Below are positions 19,563-28,097 of a stretch of 64,000 bases of DNA, one piece after another. Under the pieces are notes generated by a model. That model was not told where the DNA came from, did no database searches, and saw only the letters and a list, made by a program, of their open reading frames with translations. The position numbers were made by a program, and so were the translations under genes. The DNA lies in assembly GCA_017397725.1 (NCBI GenBank), contig JAFQIA010000013.1, forward strand, positions 48,624 through 112,623. The letters run 5' to 3'. Source of the DNA: Clostridia bacterium (GTDB lineage Bacteria > Bacillota > Clostridia > Monoglobales > Monoglobaceae). Within the stretch, counting starts at the first letter, position 1, and every line of letters starts with the position of its first letter.

Positions 19563-20351
19563 ATGAGCGATTACCTGAATGTATCCGGAAGAATTTTTGA
19601 CATTCAAAAGTTTTCTGTTCATGACGGGCCGGGCATCCGCACCATTGTGTTTTTGAAGGGCTGTGCCCTCCGTTGCAAATGGTGTTGCAATCCCGAGTCC
19701 CAAAAGCCGGAAATCCAGACCATGCTCCAAGGCGGAAAAGAAAAAACCGTGGGTCGGGATGTGACCGTAGGGGAGGTTCTGGAACTGGTAAAACAGGATA
19801 TGCCCTACTACCGGCGGAGCGGGGGAGGGATGACCCTTTCCGGCGGCGAGATGCTTTGCCAGAGCGAATTTGCCTATGCCCTGTTGCGGGCGGCAAAGGA
19901 GTCGGCAATTCATACCGCGGTGGAAACCACCGGCTTTGCCCCTTATGAGAAGATCGAAAAGATGCTTCCCTTCATTGATGTAGTGCTGATGGACATCAAG
20001 CACAGAGATAGCAAAAAGCATCAGGCGTTTACCACCCAACCCAATGAGAGGATTCTGGAAAACGCAGTCAAGATTGCCGAGCAGGCAAAAAAACTGATTA
20101 TCCGTGTTCCGGTCATTCCCACCTTTAATGATACTGAGGCAGAAATTGCTGCTATTGCAGAATTTGCCGCATCCTTAAAGAATGTGACCGAAATCCATCT
20201 TCTGCCATACCACAGCTTTGGCAGAGACAAATATGAGGGCTTGGGCAGAGAATATCTGATGGGAGATCTTTTATCACCCGCCGATGAACAGATGCAAAAA
20301 TTCAAAACCGTTGCCGAGAAATTCGGCTTACAATGTAAGATAGGAGGATAG
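19563..20351 (+). CDS. glycyl radical enzyme activase (radical SAM), short form
   Basis: The 262-residue radical-SAM protein should install the glycyl radical on the dehydratase, using SAM and a [4Fe-4S] cluster held by the CxxxCxxC of GCALRCKWCCNPES (residues about 34-41). GGGMTLSGGEML and ETTGFAP are family segments. Most diol-dehydratase and choline-lyase activases carry about 50 more residues here with eight Cys for two extra ferredoxin-like clusters. In this protein the stretch between NPES and GRDVTVGEV contains no Cys, so it resembles the minimal PflA layout. It starts 5 bases after the dehydratase stop. Confidence 0.9.
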   Translation: MSDYLNVSGRIFDIQKFSVHDGPGIRTIVFLKGCALRCKWCCNPESQKPEIQTMLQGGKEKTVGRDVTVGEVLELVKQDMPYYRRSGGGMTLSGGEMLCQSEFAYALLRAAKESAIHTAVETTGFAPYEKIEKMLPFIDVVLMDIKHRDSKKHQAFTTQPNERILENAVKIAEQAKKLIIRVPVIPTFNDTEAEIAAIAEFAASLKNVTEIHLLPYHSFGRDKYEGLGREYLMGDLLSPADEQMQKFKTVAEKFGLQCKIGG

Positions 20352-20355
20352 GACC

Positions 20356-20727
20356 ATGCATGAAAACCTTTCCTTTCAGGACAAGATGCGGATCGTGCAG
20401 GAACTGGTTCCCGGTAAGCAGATTACCATTGCACATATCATTGCCAATCCGGACGATATTCTTTACCGAAAACTGGGTCTTGACCCCGCCATTGAATATT
20501 CCAAAACCGCCATCGGGATTGTGACCATGTCCCCGGCGGAAACTGCCATTATTGCAGGGGATATTGCCATCAAATCTTCCGGCGTGGAGTTGGGCTTTGT
20601 GGACCGGTTCAGCGGAACTTTGATTGTGACCGGAACTGTGTCTGATGTGCAGGCATCCATGACCGCGTTGGTGGACTACTGTAAAGAGGTTCTGGGCTTT
20701 ACCGTCTGTCCTATCACCAAGACATAA
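20356..20727 (+). CDS. BMC shell protein, EutS/PduU type (permuted)
   Basis: The 123-residue protein has the circularly permuted BMC fold of EutS/PduU: an N-terminal strand with ELVPGKQITIAHIIANP, then SKTAIGIVTMSPAETAIIAGDIA and VELGFVDRFSGTLIVTG. Such proteins form hexamers with a plugged pore in the shell facet. AGGAGG lies 6 bases before the ATG. Its last base is shared with the start of the next gene. Confidence 0.9.
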   Translation: MHENLSFQDKMRIVQELVPGKQITIAHIIANPDDILYRKLGLDPAIEYSKTAIGIVTMSPAETAIIAGDIAIKSSGVELGFVDRFSGTLIVTGTVSDVQASMTALVDYCKEVLGFTVCPITKT

Positions 20728-21152
20728 TGAAGAAGCTGATTTTAATGGGCCGGAGCGAAAGCGGAAAAACCACCCTTTCTCAGGTGCTTCGGGGAGAAAA
20801 CATTAACTATGACAAAACCCAGTACATCAAGTTTGAAAACTGCCTGATTGATACGCCGGGGGAGTACGCACAAACCCATCATCTAGGCAGAGCCTTGGCG
20901 CTGTATTCCTATGAGGCAGACATTGTGGGTCTGTTGATTAGCGCCACCGAACCTTATTCCCTGTTCCCGCCTTGCGTTACCTGTATGGTTAACCGAGAGG
21001 TAATTGGGATTGTGACCAAGTCGGAGCAGGAGGATGCCAACCCCGACAGGGCGGAAAACTGGTTGCGACTGAGCGGATGCAAAAAGGTGTTCCGCATCGA
21101 TTCGGTGACAGGATATGGCATCAATGACCTCATTGCTTACCTGAACCAATGA
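20727..21152 (+). CDS. EutP/PduV-like small P-loop protein
   Basis: The 141-residue protein is a Ras-like P-loop protein of the EutP/PduV family found in BMC operons. The Walker A motif is GRSESGKTTL at residues 8-17, DTPGEY is the switch-like motif near 48, and TKSEQ is the base-specificity motif near residue 92. PduV has been linked to compartment movement and EutP to acetate kinase activity; neither role can be chosen from sequence. ATG overlaps the preceding TAA by one base, indicating coupled translation. Confidence 0.88.
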   Translation: MKKLILMGRSESGKTTLSQVLRGENINYDKTQYIKFENCLIDTPGEYAQTHHLGRALALYSYEADIVGLLISATEPYSLFPPCVTCMVNREVIGIVTKSEQEDANPDRAENWLRLSGCKKVFRIDSVTGYGINDLIAYLNQ

Positions 21153-21216
21153 GAAAAACCAAGAAGAAAATGTTGCCGTTTGGCAACCCAAAATAAGTAA
21201 GAATGGAGTGATGACA

Positions 21217-22422
21217 ATGGATATCAATGCACAAAATGTAGAGCAGATTGTCAGACAGGTCCTTCAGGAAATGGGCAATAAGCCGATGCCGAAGAGCTCC
21301 GGCTCCCAAGGGGAAATCCCCCAAAAGAGCCGTGCGGCAATGCTGACTGCACTGGAGAAGTATGAAATCAAAGAGTTCCCGATTCCTGAGCTTGGCGATG
21401 ATGATATTCTGGTCAAGGTAGAGGGCTGCGGCGTATGCGGCACCGACGCCCACGAGTTCAAGCGTGATCCCTTCGGATTGATTCCGGTGGTTCTGGGCCA
21501 CGAGGGAACCGGTGAAATTGTGAAGATGGGCAAGAATGTGAAAAAGGACAGCGCCGGCAAACCCTTAAAGGTTGGCGACAAGGTGGTTACCTGTATGATT
21601 TTTGCCGATGACCCCGATATCACCATGTATGACCTGAACAAGCAGAATGTAGGAAAGGGCGCAGAGGTTTACGGATTGATTCCGGACGATGACATCCATT
21701 TGAATGGATGGTTTGCCGACTACATTGTGATTCGCGGTGGCTCGACGGTCTTTAATGTCAGCGACCTGAATTTGGAGGAGCGAATCCTCATCGAGCCCTG
21801 TGCGGTGTTGATTCACGCCGTAGAGCGGGCAAAGACCACCGGTATTTTGCGGTTTAACAGCAGAGTGGTGGTGCAGGGCTGCGGTCCCATCGGACTGATT
21901 TGCGTTGCAATTCTCCGGACGATGGGTATTGAAAATATCGTAGCTGTGGACGGGGAAGAAAAGCGACTCAGCTTTGCCAAGGAAATGGGTGCAACTGCTA
22001 CGGTGAACTTTAAGGAGCACAACGGCATTGAGGCACTTGCCGGAGCGGTCAAGGATGCCTTTGGCGGGTATCTTGCTGACTTTGCGTTCCAGTGTACCGG
22101 TTCTCCCGTTGCACACAGCAATATTTACAAGTTCATCCGTTCCGGCGGTGGACTGTGCGAGCTGGGATTCTTTATCAACGGCGGCGATGCAACCATCAAT
22201 CCGCACTTTGACATCTGTGCAAAGGAAATCACCACCGTTGGTTCTTGGGTATACACCCTCAGGGATTATGCCACCACCTTTGATTTCTTAAAGAGAGCAA
22301 AGGGGATCGGGCTCCCTATGGAAAAGCTGATTACCCACAAGTATCCCCTCTCTGAGATCAATCAGGCACATATCACCAACTTAAAGATGGAAGGCCTGAA
22401 GATCGCAATTATCAATGAATAA
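21217..22422 (+). CDS. zinc-type (MDR) alcohol dehydrogenase with encapsulation peptide
   Basis: The 401-residue enzyme belongs to the medium-chain zinc dehydrogenases: GVCGTDAHEF and VLGHEGTGEIV carry zinc ligands, and VVQGCGPIGLICVA is the NAD(P) fold. Residues 1-20 (NVEQIVRQVLQEMG) form an amphipathic helix followed by a Pro/Ser/Gly linker, the usual layout of a BMC encapsulation peptide. Its likely job is reduction of propanal or lactaldehyde with recycling of NAD+ inside the shell. In most such loci that task falls to an iron-type PduQ. I start at 21217, 8 bases after GGAG; the earlier ATG is too close to the ribosome site. A small GTTGCC/GGCAAC hairpin lies before it at 21172-21187. Confidence 0.88.
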   Translation: MDINAQNVEQIVRQVLQEMGNKPMPKSSGSQGEIPQKSRAAMLTALEKYEIKEFPIPELGDDDILVKVEGCGVCGTDAHEFKRDPFGLIPVVLGHEGTGEIVKMGKNVKKDSAGKPLKVGDKVVTCMIFADDPDITMYDLNKQNVGKGAEVYGLIPDDDIHLNGWFADYIVIRGGSTVFNVSDLNLEERILIEPCAVLIHAVERAKTTGILRFNSRVVVQGCGPIGLICVAILRTMGIENIVAVDGEEKRLSFAKEMGATATVNFKEHNGIEALAGAVKDAFGGYLADFAFQCTGSPVAHSNIYKFIRSGGGLCELGFFINGGDATINPHFDICAKEITTVGSWVYTLRDYATTFDFLKRAKGIGLPMEKLITHKYPLSEINQAHITNLKMEGLKIAIINE

Positions 22423-22456
22423 GAATAAAGAAATATATATTTGGAGGTAATGAAAA

Positions 22457-22732
22457 ATGGCACAAGAAGCATTGGGTATGGTAGAAACCAGAGGTCTGGT
22501 AGCCGCAGTTGAGGCAGCGGACGCAATGGTGAAAGCCGCAAATGTGGAACTGATTGGCACCGAGAAAATCGGTTCCGGTCTGGTAAGCGTAATGGTACGC
22601 GGCGATGTTGGCGCAGTGAAAGCGGCAGCAGAAGTTGGCGCCAGCGCTGCAGAAAAGCTGGGCGAACTGGTTGCAGTTCACGTTATTCCCAGACCCCATA
22701 GTGACGTTGAGAAGATTCTTCCCAAGTTCTAA
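22457..22732 (+). CDS. BMC-H hexameric shell protein, PduA/CcmK type
   Basis: The 91-residue single-domain BMC protein opens with [40 protein letters not shown] forms the pore-loop region and [11 protein letters not shown] the C-terminal strand. Such proteins tile as hexamers and let small metabolites through. It is a near duplicate of the next gene (about 80% identical in the shared 90 residues). GGAGG sits 8 bases upstream of the ATG. Confidence 0.95.
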   Translation: MAQEALGMVETRGLVAAVEAADAMVKAANVELIGTEKIGSGLVSVMVRGDVGAVKAAAEVGASAAEKLGELVAVHVIPRPHSDVEKILPKF

Positions 22733-22747
22733 CTTTAGGTGAACACT

Positions 22748-23140
22748 ATGGCGGAAAACAAAACAACAGCAAAAAAATCGACAACCGGGAAAAAGACCAC
22801 AACTGCTGCAGTCAAGGCGGCAGAACCAAAAATAATCAATCCAATCAAGGAGGAAAAGAAAATGGCACAAGAAGCATTAGGTATGATCGAAACCAGAGGT
22901 TTGGTAGCTGCAATTGAGGCAGCTGACGCAATGGTAAAGGCTGCAAACGTAGAACTGATTGGCACCGAGAAAATCGGTTCCGGTCTGGTAAGCGTAATGG
23001 TACGCGGTGATGTAGGCGCAGTAAAGTCTGCAGTAGAAGCAGGCGGCAGCGCAGCAACCAAGTTGGGCGAAATCATTGCTACTCACGTCATCCCCAGACC
23101 TCACGGTGATGTAGAGAAGATTCTGCCTACCTTAAAATAA
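22748..23140 (+). CDS. BMC-H shell protein with Lys/Thr-rich N-terminal extension and internal start
   Basis: From ATG 22748 the frame encodes 130 residues: a 38-residue tail rich in Lys, Thr and Ala ([19 protein letters not shown]) and then a complete 92-residue BMC-H domain. A second, stronger start lies inside: GGAGG at 22849-22853, 8 bases before ATG 22862, which begins MAQEALGM exactly like the preceding gene. The upstream start has only a weak TAGGTG. Both long and short products are therefore plausible, as is known for PduB and PduB'. If only the short form is made, the coding part is 22862-23140. The long frame has no stop, which favours real translation. Confidence 0.85.
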   Translation: MAENKTTAKKSTTGKKTTTAAVKAAEPKIINPIKEEKKMAQEALGMIETRGLVAAIEAADAMVKAANVELIGTEKIGSGLVSVMVRGDVGAVKSAVEAGGSAATKLGEIIATHVIPRPHGDVEKILPTLK

Positions 23141-23182
23141 GTTGCTTCCAACTAAATTTGTTTTAGCGGAAGGTGAATCGAA

Positions 23183-23446
23183 ATGATAGTAGGTAAAGTT
23201 GTTGGCAGCATTGTTGCCACCCGCAAGAATGAAAACTTGCTGGGAAACAAATTTCTGATTGTAGAACCATACAACCGTATGGCGGGCAGCGGCAGACTCG
23301 TTGCCATCGATAATGTCGGCGCCGGAATCGGCGAGGATGTTTTGGTGGCAATGGGCAGCGCGGCACGGATTGGCTGTGGTATGGAAACGTCGCCGGTGGA
23401 TGCGGCAATCGTCGGCATCGTGGATGACGCAATCGGACTGGAGTAA
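23183..23446 (+). CDS. BMC vertex protein, EutN/CcmL family
   Basis: The 87-residue protein has the EutN/CcmL pentamer fold (MIVGKVVGSIVATRKNENLLG, then LVAIDNVGAGIGEDVLVAMGSAAR). Pentamers cap the vertices of the polyhedral shell. AAGGTGA lies before the ATG. The next gene begins 4 bases after its stop. Confidence 0.93.
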   Translation: MIVGKVVGSIVATRKNENLLGNKFLIVEPYNRMAGSGRLVAIDNVGAGIGEDVLVAMGSAARIGCGMETSPVDAAIVGIVDDAIGLE

Positions 23447-23449
23447 ATT

Positions 23450-24781
23450 ATGCAATTAGAAATGTTAGCAAAAACCTTACAGGAACACGGCATCGTCGGA
23501 GCAGGCGGTGCCGGGTTCCCGACCTATGCCAAGCTGGATCAGCGGGCAGATACCATAATATTGAATTGTGCAGAATGTGAGCCTTTGTTCAAGGTAGACC
23601 GGCAGATGCTGGAAAAGTACGCGTTTGAGATTGTCAGCGGTTTGTCCCTCATTGCGGACGCCGTAGAGGCAGAGCGTGCGATTGTAGCCATCAAGCCGTC
23701 TTATCGTGGTGCAATCGAGGCGGTCAAGACAGCACTTGCGGCATTCCCCAAGGTAACCATTTCCTATTTGCCGGAAATCTATCCGGCGGGGGATGAGGTG
23801 GTTCTGATTTATGAAACCACAGGCAGAGCAGTCAAGCCGGGCGAGATTCCTATCTCGGTAGGGGTTACCGTATTCAATGTGGAGACGGTGCTCAATGTCT
23901 ATCGGGCGGTGAACGAGGGTGTTTCGGTGACCCACAAATATGTGATGGTTGCCGGAGAGGTTGCAACTCCCTCAGTGCTTCGGGTTCCCTTGGGAATCAG
24001 TATGAAGGAACTGGTGGCGCATTGCGGCGGTGCAACCATCAAAGAGCCTGCCTATTTGATTGGCGGGCCCATGACGGGGAAGATTGGTTCCTCGTCGGAC
24101 TTGGTTACGAAAACAACCAATGCGGTGATTTTGTTGCCGCAGGATCATTATATAGTACAAAGAAAGACGGTCAAAGCCAACATCGGCATCAAGCGTGCAA
24201 TGAGTGCTTGCTGCAGCTGCCGGATGTGTACCGATTTGTGCCCGAGAAACCTGTTGGGACATCCCATCAATCCTCAGGCGTTTATGCACGGCATATCCCA
24301 GAATCGGGTGTTTGACCCCAAACCCTTTTTGGATACCTTTTATTGCTCTCAATGCGGACTTTGCGAGATGTACTCCTGTATGCAGGGGCTCTCGCCCGCA
24401 ACCCTGATTGATGCGTATCGCACAGGGCTCAGGAGCAAGGGCATTCTCCCCAACAAGGAGGAGGCGGAATTTTCCGGCGTGTCTGACAAGCGGAAGTATC
24501 GGAGCGTTCCGGTTTCCCGTTTGGTAAAACGACTGGGACTGACCAAATACCAAAAGGAAATCCCCTTTACCGAAGAGGAGCTTACCCCCAAGCGGGTAAT
24601 GGTTTCCTTGAGCCAGAGCATTGGTGCTCCGGCAATTCCGGTGGTGAAGAAGGGTGACAAGGTAGAGGCGGGAATGTGTATCGCAGTTTCGCCGGAAGAA
24701 AAACTGGGGGTTGCTCTTCACGCACCCATCAGTGGTAAGATTCAGGAAATCAATCAGCAATATATCGTAATAGGGAAGTGA
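23450..24781 (+). CDS. PduS/RnfC-like iron-sulfur flavoprotein
   Basis: The 443-residue protein matches PduS: an RnfC-type domain starting GIVGAGGAGFPTYAKL with NCAECEPLF, a SLBB-like middle, and two [4Fe-4S] sites CSCRMCTDLCP (about residue 249) and CSQCGLCEMYSC (about residue 300). The C-terminal part resembles a biotinyl-lipoyl-like barrel. In B12 systems PduS reduces cobalamin; there is no cobalamin enzyme here, so a role in passing electrons across the shell, for example to regenerate NAD+ or to reduce the activase, is inferred. PduT, its usual shell partner, is the next gene. Confidence 0.9.
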   Translation: MQLEMLAKTLQEHGIVGAGGAGFPTYAKLDQRADTIILNCAECEPLFKVDRQMLEKYAFEIVSGLSLIADAVEAERAIVAIKPSYRGAIEAVKTALAAFPKVTISYLPEIYPAGDEVVLIYETTGRAVKPGEIPISVGVTVFNVETVLNVYRAVNEGVSVTHKYVMVAGEVATPSVLRVPLGISMKELVAHCGGATIKEPAYLIGGPMTGKIGSSSDLVTKTTNAVILLPQDHYIVQRKTVKANIGIKRAMSACCSCRMCTDLCPRNLLGHPINPQAFMHGISQNRVFDPKPFLDTFYCSQCGLCEMYSCMQGLSPATLIDAYRTGLRSKGILPNKEEAEFSGVSDKRKYRSVPVSRLVKRLGLTKYQKEIPFTEEELTPKRVMVSLSQSIGAPAIPVVKKGDKVEAGMCIAVSPEEKLGVALHAPISGKIQEINQQYIVIGK

Positions 24782-24785
24782 GATT

Positions 24786-25334
24786 ATGACAAACGCAATC
24801 GGAATGGTGGAATACACCACCGTATCTACGGGGATCCAGGCGGCAGATACTTTGGTGAAGACTGCTGCGGTAGAAATTATTGAGGCGCAGGTGGTCTGTC
24901 CCGGCAAGTACATCGTGATTATCTCCGGCGAACTCAGTGCCATCAAAGCATCGGTGGATGCGGCAACGGTAAAGTTTGGAGATCAACTGGTGGACAGCTT
25001 TGTTCTGGGTAATGTCCATGAGGGTGTGTTCCCTGCCATCTATGCAACCGTAGAGGTGGAAAACCCCCGTGCATTGGGTGTGGTGGAAACCTTTTCCGGT
25101 GCATCTGCCATTGTGGCGGCAGATGCAGCAGCCAAGACGGCAGATGTTACCTTGGTAGAGCTGCGGATTGCCAGAGGAATGTGCGGCAAATCTTATCTCA
25201 TTATGACCGGTGAGGTTGCGGCTGTTCAGGCGGCGGTAGACAATGCCAAGGCTGCGGCAGGGGATAAGGGAATGCTGCTGGATTATTCCATCACCCCCAA
25301 TCCTGACCCCAAATTGTGGGAAAAGATTCTCTAA
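24786..25334 (+). CDS. PduT-like tandem-BMC shell protein with pore cluster Cys
   Basis: The 182-residue protein has two BMC domains (about 1-90 and 93-182) and would form trimers. Cys38 in VVCPGKY falls exactly where PduT ligates a [4Fe-4S] cluster at the three-fold pore. Together with the adjoining PduS-like gene this suggests an electron conduit through the shell. It follows pduS by 4 bases. Confidence 0.92.
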   Translation: MTNAIGMVEYTTVSTGIQAADTLVKTAAVEIIEAQVVCPGKYIVIISGELSAIKASVDAATVKFGDQLVDSFVLGNVHEGVFPAIYATVEVENPRALGVVETFSGASAIVAADAAAKTADVTLVELRIARGMCGKSYLIMTGEVAAVQAAVDNAKAAAGDKGMLLDYSITPNPDPKLWEKIL

Positions 25335-25352
25335 GATAGGAGTGGATAAGCA

Positions 25353-26756
25353 ATGAAGATCGATGAAAAACAGATTGGTGAAATCGTAAAGAGTGTCCTT
25401 GCCAATGTACAGGGACAGAGCAGTATAACCGAAAGCGCACGGACCTACCAAGGTGTGTTTGAAACCATGTCCGAGGCACTGGCGGCAGTAGAGAAAGCTT
25501 ACAAGGAGTTCCGTTCCTATACCGTAGAGCAGAGAGAAAAGATGATTGCCAAAATCCGCAAGTTCACCCTTGCTGAGGCAGAGGAAATGGCAAAGCTGGG
25601 CGTCAGCGAAACCGGAATGGGCAGAGTATCGGACAAGATTATCAAACACCAACTGGTGGCAAACAAGACCCCGGGCACCGAGGATTTATCTCCCTCGGTG
25701 ATGACCGGTGACAACGGACTGACCTTGGTAGAGATGGCACCCTATGGCGTCATCGGTAGCATTACCCCGTCTACCAACCCCAGCGAAACGGTGATTTGTA
25801 ACTCTATCGGTATGATTGCAGGCGGCAATGCGGTGGTCTTTAATCCCCACCCCAATGCTTGCAAAACTGCAAACTATGCCATTGACTTGGTCAACCGTGC
25901 CATTTTGGAGGCAGGCGGACCGGAGAATCTGGTGGTATCGGTTTCTCATCCCACTATGGAAAGCTCCAATGAGATGATGAAATCCCCCATCGTAAAGATG
26001 CTGGTTGCAACCGGCGGCCCCGGTGTGGTACGGGCATTGCTCTCCTCCGGCAAAAAGGCCATCGGCGCAGGTGCGGGGAACCCTCCTGTGATTGTGGATG
26101 AAACCGCCAATATCAAAAAGGCGGCAAAGGATATTGTTGCAGGTGCAAGCTTTGACAACAATCTGCCCTGTATCGCAGAAAAAGAGTGTTTTGCAGTGGA
26201 TTCCATCGCAAGCGAACTGATTGCGGGAATGCAGGAGGCAGGTGCATACCTGATCAAGGGAAAGCAGATTGATGATTTGGTAAAATTGGCGCTTGTTGAG
26301 AAAGACGGAAAGTATAGCATCAATAAGGATTGGGTCGGCAAGGATGCAGGCAAGTTCCTGGAAAAACTGGGAATCCAGTCCGATGCAAGATTGATTATTT
26401 GTGAAACCAACGCTCTGCACCCCTTTGTTCAGGTGGAGATGATGATGCCGATTCTGGCAGTCGTTCGGGTAAATGACATCGACGATGCCATCGAAAAGGC
26501 AGTGGCAGCAGAACACGGAAACCGCCACTCGGCGCATATCCATTCTAAGAATGTTGACAACCTGACCAAGTTTGCACGGGCGGTAGAAACCACCATTTTT
26601 GTCAAGAATGCACCTTCCTACGCAGGAATCGGTGCAGGGGGAGAGGGGTACACCACCTTTACCATCGCCGGACCTACCGGCGAAGGCTTGACGGCGGCAC
26701 ACTCCTTTACCAGACAACGCCGTTGTGTCATGGTAGATGGACTGCATATTGTTTAA
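25353..26756 (+). CDS. CoA-acylating aldehyde dehydrogenase, PduP-like, with encapsulation peptide
   Basis: The 467-residue enzyme converts propanal, CoA and NAD+ to propionyl-CoA. The N-terminal helix KIDEKQIGEIVKSVLANV followed by a flexible stretch is a typical encapsulation peptide. The catalytic Cys lies in NNLPCIAEKE (about residue 272), with NPSETVICN and HPNACKTANYA as family motifs. AGGAGTGG precedes the start. It sits between two tandem-BMC shell genes. Confidence 0.93.
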   Translation: MKIDEKQIGEIVKSVLANVQGQSSITESARTYQGVFETMSEALAAVEKAYKEFRSYTVEQREKMIAKIRKFTLAEAEEMAKLGVSETGMGRVSDKIIKHQLVANKTPGTEDLSPSVMTGDNGLTLVEMAPYGVIGSITPSTNPSETVICNSIGMIAGGNAVVFNPHPNACKTANYAIDLVNRAILEAGGPENLVVSVSHPTMESSNEMMKSPIVKMLVATGGPGVVRALLSSGKKAIGAGAGNPPVIVDETANIKKAAKDIVAGASFDNNLPCIAEKECFAVDSIASELIAGMQEAGAYLIKGKQIDDLVKLALVEKDGKYSINKDWVGKDAGKFLEKLGIQSDARLIICETNALHPFVQVEMMMPILAVVRVNDIDDAIEKAVAAEHGNRHSAHIHSKNVDNLTKFARAVETTIFVKNAPSYAGIGAGGEGYTTFTIAGPTGEGLTAAHSFTRQRRCVMVDGLHIV

Positions 26757-26768
26757 TGGAGGAAGCAT

Positions 26769-27410
26769 ATGAACGCATTGGGAATGATTGAGGTATACAG
26801 CTTTACTACTGCTGTCTGCGCTGCAGACCTTGCGGCAAAGACTGCGGATGTAAAGGTGATTGCCTTTGACAGAACCAGACCAAAAAGTGCAGATGCGCCG
26901 GCACCCTTGGTGATGCAGGTGAAGATAGAGGGGGACAACGCTTCGGTAAAAGAAGCAATTTCTGCGGCAAAAGCCTATGCAGAGGATGAGGATATGTACA
27001 TCATTTCTCATGTGATTCCCCGTCCGGATACCGAAACCGAAAAGATGGCGTATCTTCTGGATGTGAATAAGGATAAGTATAATAAAAAGCTTCCCAAAAC
27101 CTTTTTGGGATGGGAAGGAGAGGCGCCACGAGTGGATTTTTCCATTGGTTTGTTGGAAATCTCCGGTATGGTGGCAGCAATTGTTGGTTTGGATGCCATG
27201 GCAAAGGCGGCAGATGTCAGCCTGATTCATTCAGAAAAGAGATTGGGCGGCAGACTGGTCACCCTGATTGTCAAGGGCAGCGTTTCTTCGGTCAAGGCGG
27301 CAGTTGAGGCAGGTGCCAAAGCCGCAGCACCTTTGGGCCAGATTCACGGCAAGGCTGTGATTGCAAGTCCTCACGGCGAAATTATGAAGTACTTTGATTA
27401 TGAAGACTGA
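26769..27410 (+). CDS. BMC-T tandem-domain shell protein
   Basis: The 213-residue protein carries BMC domain 1 (about 1-97, NALGMIEVYSFTTAVCAAD) and domain 2 (about 122-210, FSIGLLEISGMVAAIVGLDAM) joined by a 25-residue Lys-rich linker. Domain 1 has an insertion (DRTRPKSADAPAP) in its pore-loop region, unlike PduT. Trimers with a larger, possibly gated pore are expected. It lies between the aldehyde dehydrogenase and PduL genes. Confidence 0.88.
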   Translation: MNALGMIEVYSFTTAVCAADLAAKTADVKVIAFDRTRPKSADAPAPLVMQVKIEGDNASVKEAISAAKAYAEDEDMYIISHVIPRPDTETEKMAYLLDVNKDKYNKKLPKTFLGWEGEAPRVDFSIGLLEISGMVAAIVGLDAMAKAADVSLIHSEKRLGGRLVTLIVKGSVSSVKAAVEAGAKAAAPLGQIHGKAVIASPHGEIMKYFDYED

Positions 27411-27424
27411 TTTGGGTGATAAGA

Positions 27425-28078
27425 ATGTATGATATGGATTTGATTGAAAAAACAATCCAAAATGTAATGGCAGAGATGGGCGTGAAAAAGCAGGGCGAGG
27501 GAAAGAGCGATTATGTAAAAATCGGGGTTTCCCAAAGACATATTCATCTGTCCCGAGAGGATTTGGACACCCTTTTTGGAAAGGGCTATGAACTGACCCC
27601 CAAGAAGGTACTGATGGGCAAGGAATTTGCCTCCGCTGAGGTGGTTACCTTGGTTGGCCCCTCCCTCAAAGCCATTGAAAATGTGCGGGTACTGGGACCG
27701 GTGCGCAAGAATACGCAGGTGGAGATTTCCAGAACCGACACCTTTGTGCTGAAGGTCAGCCCGCCGGTTCGTCCCTCGGGCGAAATCAAGGACTCAGAAA
27801 AAATTGTGGTGGTTGGCCCCAAGGGTAGCGTTTATCTCAAAGAGGGCGTGATTATCGCAAACCGACATATCCATTTGACACCGGAGTTTGCAGAGGGGTT
27901 AAACTTAAAGGACAACGACTGCGTGGATGTGGTGGTTGACGGAGTCAAACCCACCAAGTTCTACGATGTCCAGATTCGGGTGCGGGAGGACTTCAATGTG
28001 GAGATGCATATCGACACCGATGATGCCAACTCCTCGGGACTGAAAAATGGCGATGTGGTACATATCCTCACCAAATAA
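27425..28078 (+). CDS. pduL: PduL phosphotransacylase with encapsulation peptide
   Basis: The 217-residue protein is the BMC-type phosphate acyltransferase that releases CoA and makes propionyl-phosphate. Its two barrel domains are marked by QRHIHLSREDLD and NRHIHLTPEFAE, which bring the zinc-binding His residues. Residues 4-20 (MDLIEKTIQNVMAEMG) form the encapsulation helix. I start at ATG 27425; ATG 27434 would also keep the helix. The acyl-phosphate would feed AckA, whose gene lies upstream of this operon. Confidence 0.93.
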   Translation: MYDMDLIEKTIQNVMAEMGVKKQGEGKSDYVKIGVSQRHIHLSREDLDTLFGKGYELTPKKVLMGKEFASAEVVTLVGPSLKAIENVRVLGPVRKNTQVEISRTDTFVLKVSPPVRPSGEIKDSEKIVVVGPKGSVYLKEGVIIANRHIHLTPEFAEGLNLKDNDCVDVVVDGVKPTKFYDVQIRVREDFNVEMHIDTDDANSSGLKNGDVVHILTK

Positions 28079-28097
28079 CAGGAAATGAGGGAAGAAG

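Noticed and set aside
23972..24946. 324-codon open frame on the minus strand
   Set aside because: Antisense to the PduS-like gene; composition is that of a shadow frame.
25686..27230. 514-codon open frame on the minus strand
   Set aside because: Antisense to the aldehyde dehydrogenase and BMC-T genes, both of which are certain; no plausible start or family motif.
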